Shown here: positions 7,684 to 16,465 of the stretch, in pieces
How the letters are laid out: every line of letters begins with the position of its first letter
Position numbering within the stretch: the first letter of the stretch is position 1
DNA from: Acidobacteriota bacterium
GTDB lineage: Bacteria > Acidobacteriota > Terriglobia > Terriglobales > SCQP01
Length of the DNA stretch: 64,000 nt
Assembly (NCBI GenBank): GCA_021818955.1
Contig: JAKASR010000005.1
Coordinates: forward strand, 94,227 to 158,226
Direction: 5' to 3'
Notes under the pieces: generated by a model
The model's database searches: none
Told to the model about the DNA's origin: nothing
What the model saw: only the letters and a program-made list of their open reading frames with translations
Position numbers and translations under genes: made by a program

Positions 7684-9327
7684 TCAATTCCATTCACCGT
7701 ATTGCAGCTCGCCTGCGATCATGGTGGCAAGCACGCGCAGGCGCCCGGGCGATTGCCCAAGCGGGTTTCCGGAAAGCAGCACCGCGTCGGCATGGAAGCC
7801 CTCGGCCAGCTCGCCCAGCGACGTTTCCCGCCGCAGCGCATAGGCGCTGGCGCGCGTATAAGCATCGAGCGCCTGGCGCGGGCTGAGGCGTTCGCGTCCA
7901 TGCCGCAGCGCGGCTGCGATCACTTCCAGCGGCTTGAACGTCATCGCCGCCGGCCAGTCGGAATTGAGCGCCACCGGGATGCCGGCGCGGAGCAGCGAGC
8001 GCAGCGGGTATTCCCGGCGCATGCGCTCCCGGCCAATCACCTGGCGGATGATGCGGCAATAGACTTCGGCAAAATGCGTTGGCTGAATGCTGGCCACCAG
8101 CCCGCGCCGCGCCAGTTGCGGCAGCCGCCGCCGGTCGGCGGCATTGATATTGTCGAAATGCTCGATGCGGATGCGGGCCGCCGGCTTGCCCGCGCGCCAG
8201 CCGCGCTCGATCGCATCCAGCGCGATGTGCACGCTCAAATCGCCGGCGGCGTGCAGTGCCAGGTCGCGGCGGGCACGATGCGCCCGCGCCACCCGCGCTT
8301 CCAGCTCGGCGGGATCGATGGTCAGATAACCGGAAGTCGCCGGATCGTCGGCGTAGGCTTGAAACCAGGCGGCGTTATGATTGCCGGGCGTGCCGTCGAG
8401 CAGGTATTTTTCCGGGCCCAGCCCCAGCCGGTCGGGATCGGCCTTATGCTGCCGCAGCAGGCGGCGCATCGGCTCGTACACCCGCATCGGGCCGTAGGGG
8501 CTGGCAAACAGGCGCAGCTTCAGCCGCCCTTGCCGGTAGAGCCGCAGGTATTGCCGCAGCACGCCGGGATCGGCGATCACGTCGGCGATGGCGGTCAAGC
8601 CCGCCGCCAGCGCGTCTTGCTGAAAGGCTTCAAAGGCGCGGGCGACGCGTTCCGGGCGCATCTGGGCCAGCACTTTGAGGGAAGCGACAAACTGCGGGGT
8701 TTCGAGCAACAAGCCTCGAGGCCGGCCGGCGGCATCGAGCGGAATCACGCCGCTGCCGGCGGGAAATTTCAACGGCTGCAGCCGCCGCCAGCCGGCGGAA
8801 TTCACCAGGGCGAAATGGGCGTCGAGGCTGAGCAGAAAGACGGGGCGCGCGGGGCAAACCGCGTCCAATAAGCCGGAATTGAACTGGGGATCGCGCGCCA
8901 GCGCCGGATTCCATCCGTAACCGGCCAGCCAGGCGGCGGCTTCGCGCGCATCGGGCGCGGCGGTCCGCCGCTGTGCCGCCGCCGCCCGCACCACGGCGGC
9001 GACCGCCTGGGGACGATTGAGAAAGGCGCCCGATTCATCGCGCAGCGCAAGGCCGGCTTCCTGAAACACCGCGCCGAAGAGCGGATGCATGTGGGCATCG
9101 ATCAGGCCGGGAATCAGCCAGCGGCCGCGCAGGTCGATTTGCCGCCATCCGCGTTGGGGAGAAAAGCCGGCACGCGCCAGCCGGCGGCGCACGCTGCTTT
9201 CACTGCCAATCGCAAGAAAGCGACCGGCATGCACCGCGGCCGCATCCGCCGTCGAGCCGCCGCGCAACAGCAGCTTGCCATTGAAGAAAAGCAGCGATGC
9301 ATTCCCGCGTGAAGAAGCTGGAGCCAT
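7684..9327 (-). CDS. Amidohydrolase family protein (YtcJ-like)
   Basis: This 547-aa metal-dependent hydrolase has the amidohydrolase fold. An N-terminal beta-sandwich strand leads into the metal motif GLIDAHMH (His79, His81). Later come LHAAGD (metal His), EHFDNI, and the C-terminal NSDWPAA with the catalytic Asp. Length and motif order fit the YtcJ/AepA subfamily (N-acyl or formamide-type substrates), but the substrate is unknown. No signal peptide is evident. It is divergent from murB with a short intergenic gap. Confidence 0.85.
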   Translation of the reverse strand: MAPASSRGNASLLFFNGKLLLRGGSTADAAAVHAGRFLAIGSESSVRRRLARAGFSPQRGWRQIDLRGRWLIPGLIDAHMHPLFGAVFQEAGLALRDESGAFLNRPQAVAAVVRAAAAQRRTAAPDAREAAAWLAGYGWNPALARDPQFNSGLLDAVCPARPVFLLSLDAHFALVNSAGWRRLQPLKFPAGSGVIPLDAAGRPRGLLLETPQFVASLKVLAQMRPERVARAFEAFQQDALAAGLTAIADVIADPGVLRQYLRLYRQGRLKLRLFASPYGPMRVYEPMRRLLRQHKADPDRLGLGPEKYLLDGTPGNHNAAWFQAYADDPATSGYLTIDPAELEARVARAHRARRDLALHAAGDLSVHIALDAIERGWRAGKPAARIRIEHFDNINAADRRRLPQLARRGLVASIQPTHFAEVYCRIIRQVIGRERMRREYPLRSLLRAGIPVALNSDWPAAMTFKPLEVIAAALRHGRERLSPRQALDAYTRASAYALRRETSLGELAEGFHADAVLLSGNPLGQSPGRLRVLATMIAGELQYGEWN

Positions 9328-9401
9328 GAAATTTCATTTTATGGCCTGGCCGCGCCGGGTTTCGAGAAAGAATGCGGCCCGGCCGCGCTATGCTGCTCAA
9401 G

Positions 9402-10544
9402 ATGACGATTGCGGAAAACCTTGCGCTGGCGCCGCTGACGACGCTGGGCATTGGCGGGCCCGCCCGCTATTACTGCCGCGCCGCGGATGAAAACGAGGCC
9501 GCCGAGGCGCTGGCCTGGGCGCGCGCGCGCAGCCTGCCCGTCTGGGTGCTGGGCGGGGGCAGCAACGTCGTCATCGCCGACGGCGGCTTGCCGGGGCTGG
9601 TGCTCGCGCCCGCCATGCGCGGCCGGCAGGCGCGCGCACTCGAGGCCAATGTCGTTGAGCTGGAAATCGGCGCGGGCGAGCCCTGGGACGAGCTGGCGGC
9701 CTGGACGGTGGAACAAGACCTGGCCGGGCTGGAATGCCTGAGCGGGATTCCGGGCAGCGTGGGCGCCACCCCGGTGCAAAACGTCGGCGCCTACGGCCAG
9801 GAAGTGGCCGAAACCCTGGCCAGCCTGCGCGCCCTCGACCGGCTCAGCGGAGAAGCCCTGGAGTTCGCCCGCGCCGATTGCGGCTTCAGCTACCGGCGCA
9901 GCCGGTTTAACGGCGCCGATGCCGGCCGCTACCTGATCACCACGGTGCGCCTGCGGCTGCGCCGCCACGGCGCCCCCACGCTGCGCTATGCCGAATTGCG
10001 CGCCCGCCTCGGCATGGAAGCTGCCGCCAAGACTGCCATCGAAGCCGCCGCCGGGCCTGCCGGAGGCGCAAGCCTGGCCGCAACCCGCGCGGCGGTGCTC
10101 GCCCTTCGCCGCGGCAAGGGCATGGTGATCGAGCCGAGCGATGCCGAGCGCCACACCGCCGGCTCGTTTTTCAAAAACCCGGTGGTCACGCCGGCGCAAT
10201 ATGAAGCGGTGGCGCAGCGCGCCGGCGCGCCGCCGCCGCGCTTTGCGGTAAATGCCGCGGAGGAAGCCATCGCCGCGGCGGCCGCGGCGGCCGAACCTAT
10301 TGCGGACGATGCCGCCATCAAAATTCCCGCCGCCTGGCTGATCGAGCGCGCCGGCTTTAGCAAAGGCTACCGCCGCGGCCGCGCCGGCATCTCCAGCCGC
10401 CATGCGCTGGCGCTGGTCAACTACGGCGGCGCGAGCGCGGCGGAGCTGCTGGCGCTGGCGCGGGAAATCACCGCCGGGGTGCGCGAACGCTTTGCTATCG
10501 AGCTGCGCCAGGAACCGGTGCTGCTGGGTTTTGAAGAAAGCTAA
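9402..10544 (+). CDS. murB: UDP-N-acetylenolpyruvoylglucosamine reductase
   Basis: MurB reduces UDP-GlcNAc-enolpyruvate to UDP-MurNAc with NADPH and FAD in peptidoglycan precursor synthesis. Visible motifs are TTLGIGGPA (N-terminus), LGGGSNVVIAD and GIPGSVGATPVQNVGAYGQE (FAD binding), SYRRSRF (type I-like loop), GSFFKNP with the catalytic Ser, and IPAAWLIERAGFSKGYRRG. A C-terminal Glu-containing LRQEPVLLGF ends the protein. The ATG at 9402 gives 380 aa. In-frame ATGs at 9390 and 9372 are possible, and none has a convincing ribosome site. It sits apart from any mur cluster. Confidence 0.92.
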   Translation: MTIAENLALAPLTTLGIGGPARYYCRAADENEAAEALAWARARSLPVWVLGGGSNVVIADGGLPGLVLAPAMRGRQARALEANVVELEIGAGEPWDELAAWTVEQDLAGLECLSGIPGSVGATPVQNVGAYGQEVAETLASLRALDRLSGEALEFARADCGFSYRRSRFNGADAGRYLITTVRLRLRRHGAPTLRYAELRARLGMEAAAKTAIEAAAGPAGGASLAATRAAVLALRRGKGMVIEPSDAERHTAGSFFKNPVVTPAQYEAVAQRAGAPPPRFAVNAAEEAIAAAAAAAEPIADDAAIKIPAAWLIERAGFSKGYRRGRAGISSRHALALVNYGGASAAELLALAREITAGVRERFAIELRQEPVLLGFEES

Positions 10545-10620
10545 ATCGCAGCAGCCGCCAACTGGCAGCAAAATTGCCCGAAGCAATGCCCCCGGCCATG
10601 TTTCAAGCAGGCCGAACCGC

Positions 10621-12165
10621 TTATTTCGCATCGGCATGCGCGATGAAGGCGTCGATGTTTTTCGCCAGCGCCGGCAGCGCCTTGGGATTGACGTAGAGCA
10701 TGTGCCCGACCGGGTAGTAGTACCAGTGCACGTTTTTCTCCAGGCTAGGCACCAGGCCCATGTGGGCGATGCTGTACCGGGTGGCGTAAAACGGCGTGGC
10801 CATGTCGTAATAGCCGTTATTCATCATCAACTGCATGCCGGGATCGTTATTCATGGCGCGCGCCATGGCCGGCCCGACCGTATCGCCCATGCGGCCGGGA
10901 TAGTTGAATGCCCAATCGCGATTGACCACGAATGAAAGCTGGGTGTAGGGCCGCGTGCTGGTGTAATGCAGGGTGTTTTCCAGGTAATCGTTGAAGCTGG
11001 CGGTGAGCGCGCCCCAGATTTTGGTGGTGGAGGCGCCGCTGGCGCCGCCGGAGGAAAAGGGCATCAGCGGCTGCATTTCGGGCGTCATAAAGCGGGCATC
11101 GTAGCGCCCGATCATGGGGCCGTCGGGGCCCATCAGCCGGCGCATGAAGACCGAGAGCGGCAGGCGCAGGTTCACCTTCAGCCAGAGCGCGACCGGAATG
11201 CCGGTAAGCTGCGCCAGGCGCTGGGCCACCGCTTGCTTGCGCGCCGGCGAAATCCGGTCGCCCTGATAAAGCGCCAGCCAGTACTCGCCCTTGGCATACT
11301 GCTCGGCGGCATTGACGGCGGCCTGCAAGGAAGCCGGGCGCGGATTCAGGCGGTGGTGCTCATAGGCGGCGGCGGCATAGGAGGGCAGATAGAGGTCGAA
11401 AGGCAAATCGTCGCCGGGCGCGCCCCAGATAGTGGGGAACTGCAGCACGGTCGAGCACATGATGACGCCATTCAAATACACGCCATCGCTCACCAGGTCG
11501 TTGGCGGTGACGGCGTTGCGCGTGGTGCCATAGCTTTCGCCCAGCAGGAACTTGGGCGAGTTCCAGCGCCGGTTCACGCTGATATAGCGCTCGATGAACT
11601 GCTTAAAGGCCTGGCCATCCTGGCGCACGCCATAAAACATTTTGGGGTTGCCGGCCTTGAGAATGCGGCTGTAGCCGGTGCCGACGGCGTCGATGAAGAC
11701 CAGGTCGGTGGCGGAGAAGATGCTGTCGGGATTGTTGACGATCTGGTAGGGCGGCAGTTCCTGGGCAATCTGGTTCACGCCCGGCCAGACAATCCGCCGC
11801 GGGCCAAAACCGCCCACGTCGACCAGCGCCGAAGCGCCGCCCGGGCCGCCGTTATAGGCGAACGTCAGCGGGCGCTGGACGGGGTTGGCGCCGTTTTCGG
11901 TGTAGGCGATATAGAAGACGCTGGCGGTGGGCTGATGCTTGGGCCCGTAGAGCAGCAACGTGCCGGCGGTGGCGGTGTAATGCAGCGTCTGCCCGCCGAT
12001 GACGGCCTCGCCCTGGGTTTTCACCGCGCGCTCGCGCGGCGCGGGGGCTTTGGCCGCAGCGGCCGGCGGCGCTTTGCGCGCCGGGATAGCGCTCCAGAGC
12101 GGAGCGGCAGCAGCCAACACGGCGAGTATCGCCAGGGGGGAAAGCTTGCGGAAGCGCATGATCAT
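10621..12165 (-). CDS. Secreted S10-family serine carboxypeptidase-like protein
   Basis: The 514-aa protein has a signal peptide (about 1-26). The alpha/beta-hydrolase peptidase S10 signatures are FAYNGGPGGASALVDVGGFGP (oxyanion region), the nucleophile elbow GESYGTTR, an Asp-containing GYYDMATPF, and a C-terminal catalytic His in VGHMLY. It should remove C-terminal residues from peptides outside the cytoplasm. The first ATG (12165) has AAAGG 5 bp upstream and is preferred over the second Met. Such secreted peptidases are abundant in Acidobacteriota. Confidence 0.87.
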   Translation of the reverse strand: MIMRFRKLSPLAILAVLAAAAPLWSAIPARKAPPAAAAKAPAPRERAVKTQGEAVIGGQTLHYTATAGTLLLYGPKHQPTASVFYIAYTENGANPVQRPLTFAYNGGPGGASALVDVGGFGPRRIVWPGVNQIAQELPPYQIVNNPDSIFSATDLVFIDAVGTGYSRILKAGNPKMFYGVRQDGQAFKQFIERYISVNRRWNSPKFLLGESYGTTRNAVTANDLVSDGVYLNGVIMCSTVLQFPTIWGAPGDDLPFDLYLPSYAAAAYEHHRLNPRPASLQAAVNAAEQYAKGEYWLALYQGDRISPARKQAVAQRLAQLTGIPVALWLKVNLRLPLSVFMRRLMGPDGPMIGRYDARFMTPEMQPLMPFSSGGASGASTTKIWGALTASFNDYLENTLHYTSTRPYTQLSFVVNRDWAFNYPGRMGDTVGPAMARAMNNDPGMQLMMNNGYYDMATPFYATRYSIAHMGLVPSLEKNVHWYYYPVGHMLYVNPKALPALAKNIDAFIAHADAK

Positions 12166-12260
12166 CCAGCCTTTCAGGTCAAAAGCGTAAGCATAGCAGA
12201 AGCCAAGCAGGGGGCATCGTATCCACTTTTACTTTTCAGCGCCGAGGCGATGGCCATGGA

Positions 12261-12286
12261 CGGCTGTCCGGCCCGGCTGTTAACGC
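12261..12286 (+). repeat. Dispersed repeat, right-end fragment
   Basis: GGCTGTCCGGCCCGGCTGTT followed by AACGC matches, with a few changes, the right end of the 188-bp repeats at 41721 and 44149. It lies in the gap between the S10 peptidase start and the RES gene stop, + orientation. Confidence 0.55.
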
Positions 12287-12334
12287 GTAATGTTTTTTTT
12301 GCCGCGGCTGGCGGCGGGAAGCCAGCCGCAAGTC

Positions 12335-13021
12335 TTATCTGAAAGCCGGCGGGGCAAAGGCATCGGGGAAATGGATCTCGACGCCGGCGCCCGGGCGCAC
12401 GCCGCTGACCAGCGGCGGGCGGAAACAGGCCAGCCTCTGGCCGCCGCGGCAGCGCACGCTGGGATAGGCGAAGCCGCCGGCGCCGGCTTGCAGGCCCTGG
12501 CGCGCCAGCGCCTGCGAGTAGCGGTAACTGATGGGATCGAGCACGCGCGCGCGCAGGCTGGCGGCGCGCAAGTCGATAAAATCGGCGTGAAAGTCGGCGC
12601 GCAGGTCGTCGAAGGCAAAGCTTTCCGGCGTCTTCCAGGCGATTTCGCGCAACTCCCGCGCCTTGTGAAAGGCCGCCTCCCGCGCCGCCGTTTCGGGATC
12701 GAGCGCGGCATACCAGGCGCCGCGCAGCGGTCCGCTAAAGCGGCGGCCGCCGGGCGGGCTGGCGCAGAAGGCGGCATTCACCGTTGCGGCATAGGGCAGG
12801 CCAAACAACAGCTCGTGAATGGCAATGCCGGGCAAGAGATTGGCCTCGCCCAGCCGGGCCGCATCGGTGACGCCGGCCAATTCGTCCAGCGCCCGCGCCG
12901 CGTCCGCCTCGCCACAGAGCCGGGCCATGCCGGTGAATTGATCCGGCTTGGCCGCCCCCGTGGCGCGCCGCGGCCGCAGCCGGTGCGTCCCCTGGGCATG
13001 AATCTCGGCGGCTTGAATCAC
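12335..13021 (-). CDS. RES-domain toxin (type II TA, COG5654-like)
   Basis: The product has 228 aa from the GTG at 13021, which is preceded by a GGGGGAAG. RES hallmarks are present: HRL near the start, a GGRRFSGPLRGAWYAA segment (Arg94, Tyr104), PETAAREAAFH (Glu115, His119), DPISYRYSQALA, and GFAYPSVRCRGG (Ser188) followed by ACFRP. RES toxins are NAD+ phosphorylases or ADP-ribosyltransferases that deplete NAD+ or modify targets until neutralised by the cognate Xre/MbcA-type antitoxin. A longer GTG start at 13066 is possible. It follows the antitoxin gene by 76 bp on the same strand. Confidence 0.85.
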   Translation of the reverse strand: MIQAAEIHAQGTHRLRPRRATGAAKPDQFTGMARLCGEADAARALDELAGVTDAARLGEANLLPGIAIHELLFGLPYAATVNAAFCASPPGGRRFSGPLRGAWYAALDPETAAREAAFHKARELREIAWKTPESFAFDDLRADFHADFIDLRAASLRARVLDPISYRYSQALARQGLQAGAGGFAYPSVRCRGGQRLACFRPPLVSGVRPGAGVEIHFPDAFAPPAFR

Positions 13022-13097
13022 GGCTGGCTTCCCCCGCTTTCCCGATCCCCCTCGCTGCGCTGGCACTCTTTTCTGGCTGCCCTCTTCGCTTGCGTAG

Positions 13098-13730
13098 CTA
13101 GCCTTCTTCCCTCGCCTGCAGCAACTGCCGCACCCGCATCATGGCCGGCACGCCGCCGCGCCGCATATAGTCGAGCGGCGCCGCGCCGTTAAAGACGGGG
13201 TTGACGTTTTCCAGCTTGACCCAGCTATCGGCCAGCGCCGGGCTGTAGAGCAGATTGAGGGAGCGAAAGATGCCGATCAGCAGCGAGATGCGGGTCAGCT
13301 TGTCCTGCTCCAGGGCGGCCTTGCCGCGCAATTCCAAGCGGGCGCCGCCGTGCCGCTCGAGCGCGGCATTGGCTTTCAGCGCGTAATAGGCGCCATTGGA
13401 GATGCCGCCCAGCAGTTGCCGCGCCTCGCCGTCGGCAACGCTCCAGATTTCAACCAGCCGGAAAAAGGCGGCGGCGGCCACCCCGCTCAGCCGCTCGCGC
13501 ACCTCGGCGCGGGAGAGGTCGGGCGGAGGCTTGAAGACGTAGCCATGCCCGGTTCCCAGCGGCGGCAGCGCGCTGAGCAGGGAATCGACTTCCTGGCGCA
13601 GGCTATCGCCGGCCATCGCGCCCAGCAGCGCCGCCTGGCTGACCCGCCCATCGGCTGCCGGACGCGCGGATGCGGCACGGCCGCTTTTACTTTTAGGCGC
13701 TGACGCTTGCGCATTGTCCTTTTTCCGCAT
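13098..13730 (-). CDS. Xre/MbcA/ParS-type antitoxin (DUF2384) of the RES toxin
   Basis: The antitoxin has 210 aa. An HTH-like segment (LLGGISNGAYYALKA) lies near the middle. The C-terminal toxin-binding domain has the typical LTRISLLIGIFRSLNLL, then ADSWVKLENVNPVFNGAAPL and a final RGGVPAMMRVRQLL. It should neutralise the RES protein by blocking its active site and should repress the operon. The first ~20 residues (QASAPKSKSG) are encoded by a copy of the dispersed repeat, so the true conserved N-terminus may begin further in. A palindromic operator overlaps the start codon. Confidence 0.85.
   Translation of the reverse strand: MRKKDNAQASAPKSKSGRAASARPAADGRVSQAALLGAMAGDSLRQEVDSLLSALPPLGTGHGYVFKPPPDLSRAEVRERLSGVAAAAFFRLVEIWSVADGEARQLLGGISNGAYYALKANAALERHGGARLELRGKAALEQDKLTRISLLIGIFRSLNLLYSPALADSWVKLENVNPVFNGAAPLDYMRRGGVPAMMRVRQLLQAREEG
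13679..13713 (+). repeat. Dispersed repeat left end inside the antitoxin 5' region
   Basis: The core CCGCTTTTACTTTTAGGCGC followed by TGACGCTTGCGCA is the left end of the window's dispersed repeat. Here it lies inside the first codons of the antitoxin gene, read antisense to it. It is otherwise intergenic in this window. Confidence 0.7.
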
Positions 13731-13757
13731 TGGAGCGATTCTGCTCCAATTTTGGAG
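13729..13757. promoter_or_regulatory. Palindromic operator of the TA operon
   Basis: ATTGGAGC (13729-13736) and GCTCCAAT (13743-13750) form a perfect 8-bp inverted repeat with a 6-nt spacer. CTCCAA-TT-TTGGAG (13744-13757) forms a second palindrome sharing the middle half-site. So three TTGGAG half-sites lie across the antitoxin start codon (ATG at 13730). This is the position expected for autoregulation by the antitoxin or TA complex. Bases 13758-14028 hold no gene I can support. Confidence 0.6.
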
Positions 13758-14028
13758 AGAATGCCGCAGATTTCCGTTTTTGGACGCGGTTTTCTAAGCG
13801 CTTCAACATCAGCCACTTCCGCTTAAAACTGCGCGCCGTCATGCGGGCCGCGGAACGGTTTTTTGCGAACCGCCATTTCCGATGCTATTCAAGCGGCGGC
13901 GATTGGACGGCGGGGAGCGCGGGCGGCAAGTCCGCCGCGGCGGACGTTCCGCATGCGCGATACGAAGCCGCTCAACCCAACCCAGCCGCCGGCCGATTGC
14001 CGCTCAAGCGTCCGCTCAGGAGTTACCC

Positions 14029-15927
14029 ATGTCTGAATCCAGCTTGCCCGCACCCAACCTGGCCGAACCCGATGATGCCGCCGCCTCCAAGACGGCCGCG
14101 GAAGCCACTGCGCAACCGCCGCAACAAACCGGGCCTAAGCCTACAAAGCGCGGCGCAGCGGCGCGCCAGGAAAGCGACATGCCCTGGCTGGACGATCCCG
14201 AGCTGTTCGTCTCGCCCGGCAACCCCGGCTTCGACGGCGAATGCGAAGCCGACGGCTCGCCCAACCCGGAAGCCGAAGCCTTCATGCAGCAATTTGCCAT
14301 GGCCGCCCTCGCCCGGAATTTATCCCGGCGCGACGCCGCGCCGCCCGCGCCCCGCGCCCCGGTCAAGCAGATGCTGGCCTTGCTGGGCGAGTCGTTCGCC
14401 TTTCACGACGAAAACGGGCAAATCTTTCTGCGCCTGGCGCTGCCCGGTCAAGCGCAGTCCAGCCCAAGCCGGCCAAGCGAAGCGTCAAGCGAAGCCGAAG
14501 CGAGGCGGCATCCGATCGTGCCGTTTGCCGAGGCGCGCGGACTGTTAACGCGGCTCTATCGCCAGGCCACGGGCGAGTATCCCGGCGAGCCGCTATTGCG
14601 CCAGGCGCTGGCCGCGCTCGCCGCCGAAGCGGTGGATTTCGCCAGCGTGCGCCGCATGCCCACGCGCGTCGCCCTGCGCCATAACGACATCTGGCTCGAT
14701 TTGGCCGACGGCACCGGACGCACCCTGCATCTGGCGCCCACCGGCTGGAGGCTTGACGCCAACCCGCCCGTCTATTTCCGTCCGCACCCGCACCAGCTCG
14801 CGCTGCCCGTGCCGCAGCCCTGGCCGGAAGGCATCGAAAAACTGCCAATCGGCGGGGCCGCGCCGCCGCCGCGGCGAGCCGCCGCCGCTCTCGACGCTGC
14901 TCCCGCTGCCCAAGCCGACGCCGTTTTTGCCGCCGGCGCAACCCAAGCGGATGCCGTTTTTGCCGCCGGATTGCGGCTGCTGCGCGGCTTTCTGCCCGCG
15001 CTCAACGACGCCGACTGGCTGTTGTTGCTGGCCTGGATGACGGCGGCCTACTATCCCGCCTTTCCCCGCCCCATCCTTTGCCTGGTAGGCCCCGCCGGCT
15101 CGGGCAAGACCACGCTTGCCCGCGTGCTGCGCCGGCTGCTGGATCCCAGCCGGCTGGAATTTCTCTCGCTCGCGGGCGAAATCCACCTGGCCGCGATGCT
15201 GGCCGGACACGCGCTGCCGGTGTTCGACAATCTGGGCGCGGTCGCGCCGCGCTACGCCAACCTGTTTTGCCGCGCCGTCACCGGCGACGGCGCCTTGCGG
15301 CCGCGCGCCGGCGGCAGCCAGCGCGTTTTCCCTTATCGCCTGCCGATTCTGACCACTTCGCTGGAGCTGCCCAGCCGCGCCGCCGACTGGCTCGACCGCT
15401 CGCTGGTGCTGCCACTGCCGGCGCCGCAGGCCGGCTGGCGTCCGGAAAGCGGCTTCTGGATGCACTTTTACCGGCTGCACGCCTATCTGCTAGGCTCCGT
15501 GCTCGACCTGGTCTGCCGCACCCTGGCGCGCTACAATCCGGCTTCGGCGGAAAGCTTCGTCTGGCGCATGGCCGACTTCGTCAACTGGGGAGTGGCGCTC
15601 ACCCATGCCCTCGGCCGCCCGGCGGACGACTTCCACACCGCCCTGGCGCTCGAACAGCGCCGCAAATCCGAACTGGCGCTCGACGAAGAACCCCTCGCCC
15701 AGGCGCTGCGCGACCTGCTCGCCCAACAGCCCCACTGGCACGGCTCGGTGCAGGAACTGCACCAGCAACTTGGGCATATTAACGGTATCCGAACCCCATC
15801 TTTTTTAGGCCGCGAACTGAGACGATTGCGTCCTTCACTTGAGTTATCGGGTATTCAGATTGCAATTCAAAAAAAACGGACCTGCAGCGAAATCAAAATC
15901 GCAATAGAAAATGACCCTAGCGATTGA
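14029..15927 (+). CDS. P-loop ATPase/helicase-like protein of mobile-element type
   Basis: The protein has 632 aa from the ATG at 14029, with CAGGAG 8 bp upstream. The N-terminal ~330 residues include a region resembling primase/DUF927-type element proteins (RVALRHNDIWLDLADG, TGWRLDANPPVYFR). The ATPase core has Walker A GPAGSGKTT near residue 355 and a DNLGA segment. A sensor-like LPILTTSLELPSRAADWLDRS and WRMADFVNWG follow. Similar ATPases occur on genomic islands and plasmids, and some act as SF3-like helicases. Two things are odd: an in-frame near-repeat in the linker (about 14920-14970), and a C-terminal tail from ~15775 whose codon use is far more AT-rich than the rest. Confidence 0.72.
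   Translation: MSESSLPAPNLAEPDDAAASKTAAEATAQPPQQTGPKPTKRGAAARQESDMPWLDDPELFVSPGNPGFDGECEADGSPNPEAEAFMQQFAMAALARNLSRRDAAPPAPRAPVKQMLALLGESFAFHDENGQIFLRLALPGQAQSSPSRPSEASSEAEARRHPIVPFAEARGLLTRLYRQATGEYPGEPLLRQALAALAAEAVDFASVRRMPTRVALRHNDIWLDLADGTGRTLHLAPTGWRLDANPPVYFRPHPHQLALPVPQPWPEGIEKLPIGGAAPPPRRAAAALDAAPAAQADAVFAAGATQADAVFAAGLRLLRGFLPALNDADWLLLLAWMTAAYYPAFPRPILCLVGPAGSGKTTLARVLRRLLDPSRLEFLSLAGEIHLAAMLAGHALPVFDNLGAVAPRYANLFCRAVTGDGALRPRAGGSQRVFPYRLPILTTSLELPSRAADWLDRSLVLPLPAPQAGWRPESGFWMHFYRLHAYLLGSVLDLVCRTLARYNPASAESFVWRMADFVNWGVALTHALGRPADDFHTALALEQRRKSELALDEEPLAQALRDLLAQQPHWHGSVQELHQQLGHINGIRTPSFLGRELRRLRPSLELSGIQIAIQKKRTCSEIKIAIENDPSD
14920..14970 (+). repeat. Short tandem duplication within the ATPase gene
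   Basis: The peptide QADAVFAAG occurs twice in a row (AQADAVFAAGATQADAVFAAG region), encoded by two imperfect ~30-bp units containing GATGCCGTTTTTGCCGCCGG-like sequence. It lies in the Ala/Pro-rich linker before the ATPase domain. Confidence 0.6.
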
Positions 15928-16465
15928 TACCCATTGCCTACCCAGAATTTTTACAAATTGGTTGCGCTGGCGCCACACGCAAGTTAAGTATAATATTTTC
16001 AGATAGATGCATGTGGCGGCAAATGTAATTTTGCCGCCACCTTGCCGCCACGCATCGACCATGCTCTGGCCCGGCTCACACCGGGACCTCAACGAGAAAG
16101 GCAAACTGCATTACGACGCGGCCGAAAGGCAGGATGAACGCCTCATTTTGCTTGGATCCGATGATTCCTGAGGGGCCGGGCGAATATCTGGAGCGCCGCT
16201 TTGTAAAGCGGAGCCTAGCCGGATAAACGAGTGAAATGATACGCTCGCCATGGTCTCAATCGAGCGTGGCGCGCAGAACATCTCGCTCATCAATATCGAG
16301 TAGATTGCCAAGCACTCAGCTTGAGCATGGAGAAATCATTTCGGGAGGTGTGATTTGCCCGTGAGCATCGCAAGGTTATTGTGAGTATCCGACAGGTTTA
16401 CCGAAAGCACACGGCTCATTGCATTGTTGGCAGTTGCGAACACTGCGATCACGAGGAAGAATTTA
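15928..16465. other. Gene-poor island segment with hairpins
   Basis: No convincing full gene. The + frame ending at 16170 reads WPGSHRDLNEKGKLHYDAAE, which looks coding-like and could be the tail of a broken gene. A second perfect hairpin, CCGCTTT-GT-AAAGCGG, lies at 16198-16213. Composition is mixed, falling toward AT-rich at the right edge where the PIN-like gene ends. It may mark an insertion boundary. Confidence 0.4.
16013..16051. repeat. 11-bp inverted repeat plus a third half-site
   Basis: GTGGCGGCAAA (16013-16023) and TTTGCCGCCAC (16030-16040) form a perfect inverted repeat with a 6-nt loop. TTGCCGCCAC recurs directly at 16042-16051. The ATPase gene stops 85 bp upstream. Candidate terminator, operator or recombination site. 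Confidence 0.5.

Noticed and set aside
7531-8871. A 446-codon + strand frame
   Set aside because: Antisense to the amidohydrolase; no homology and low-complexity composition.
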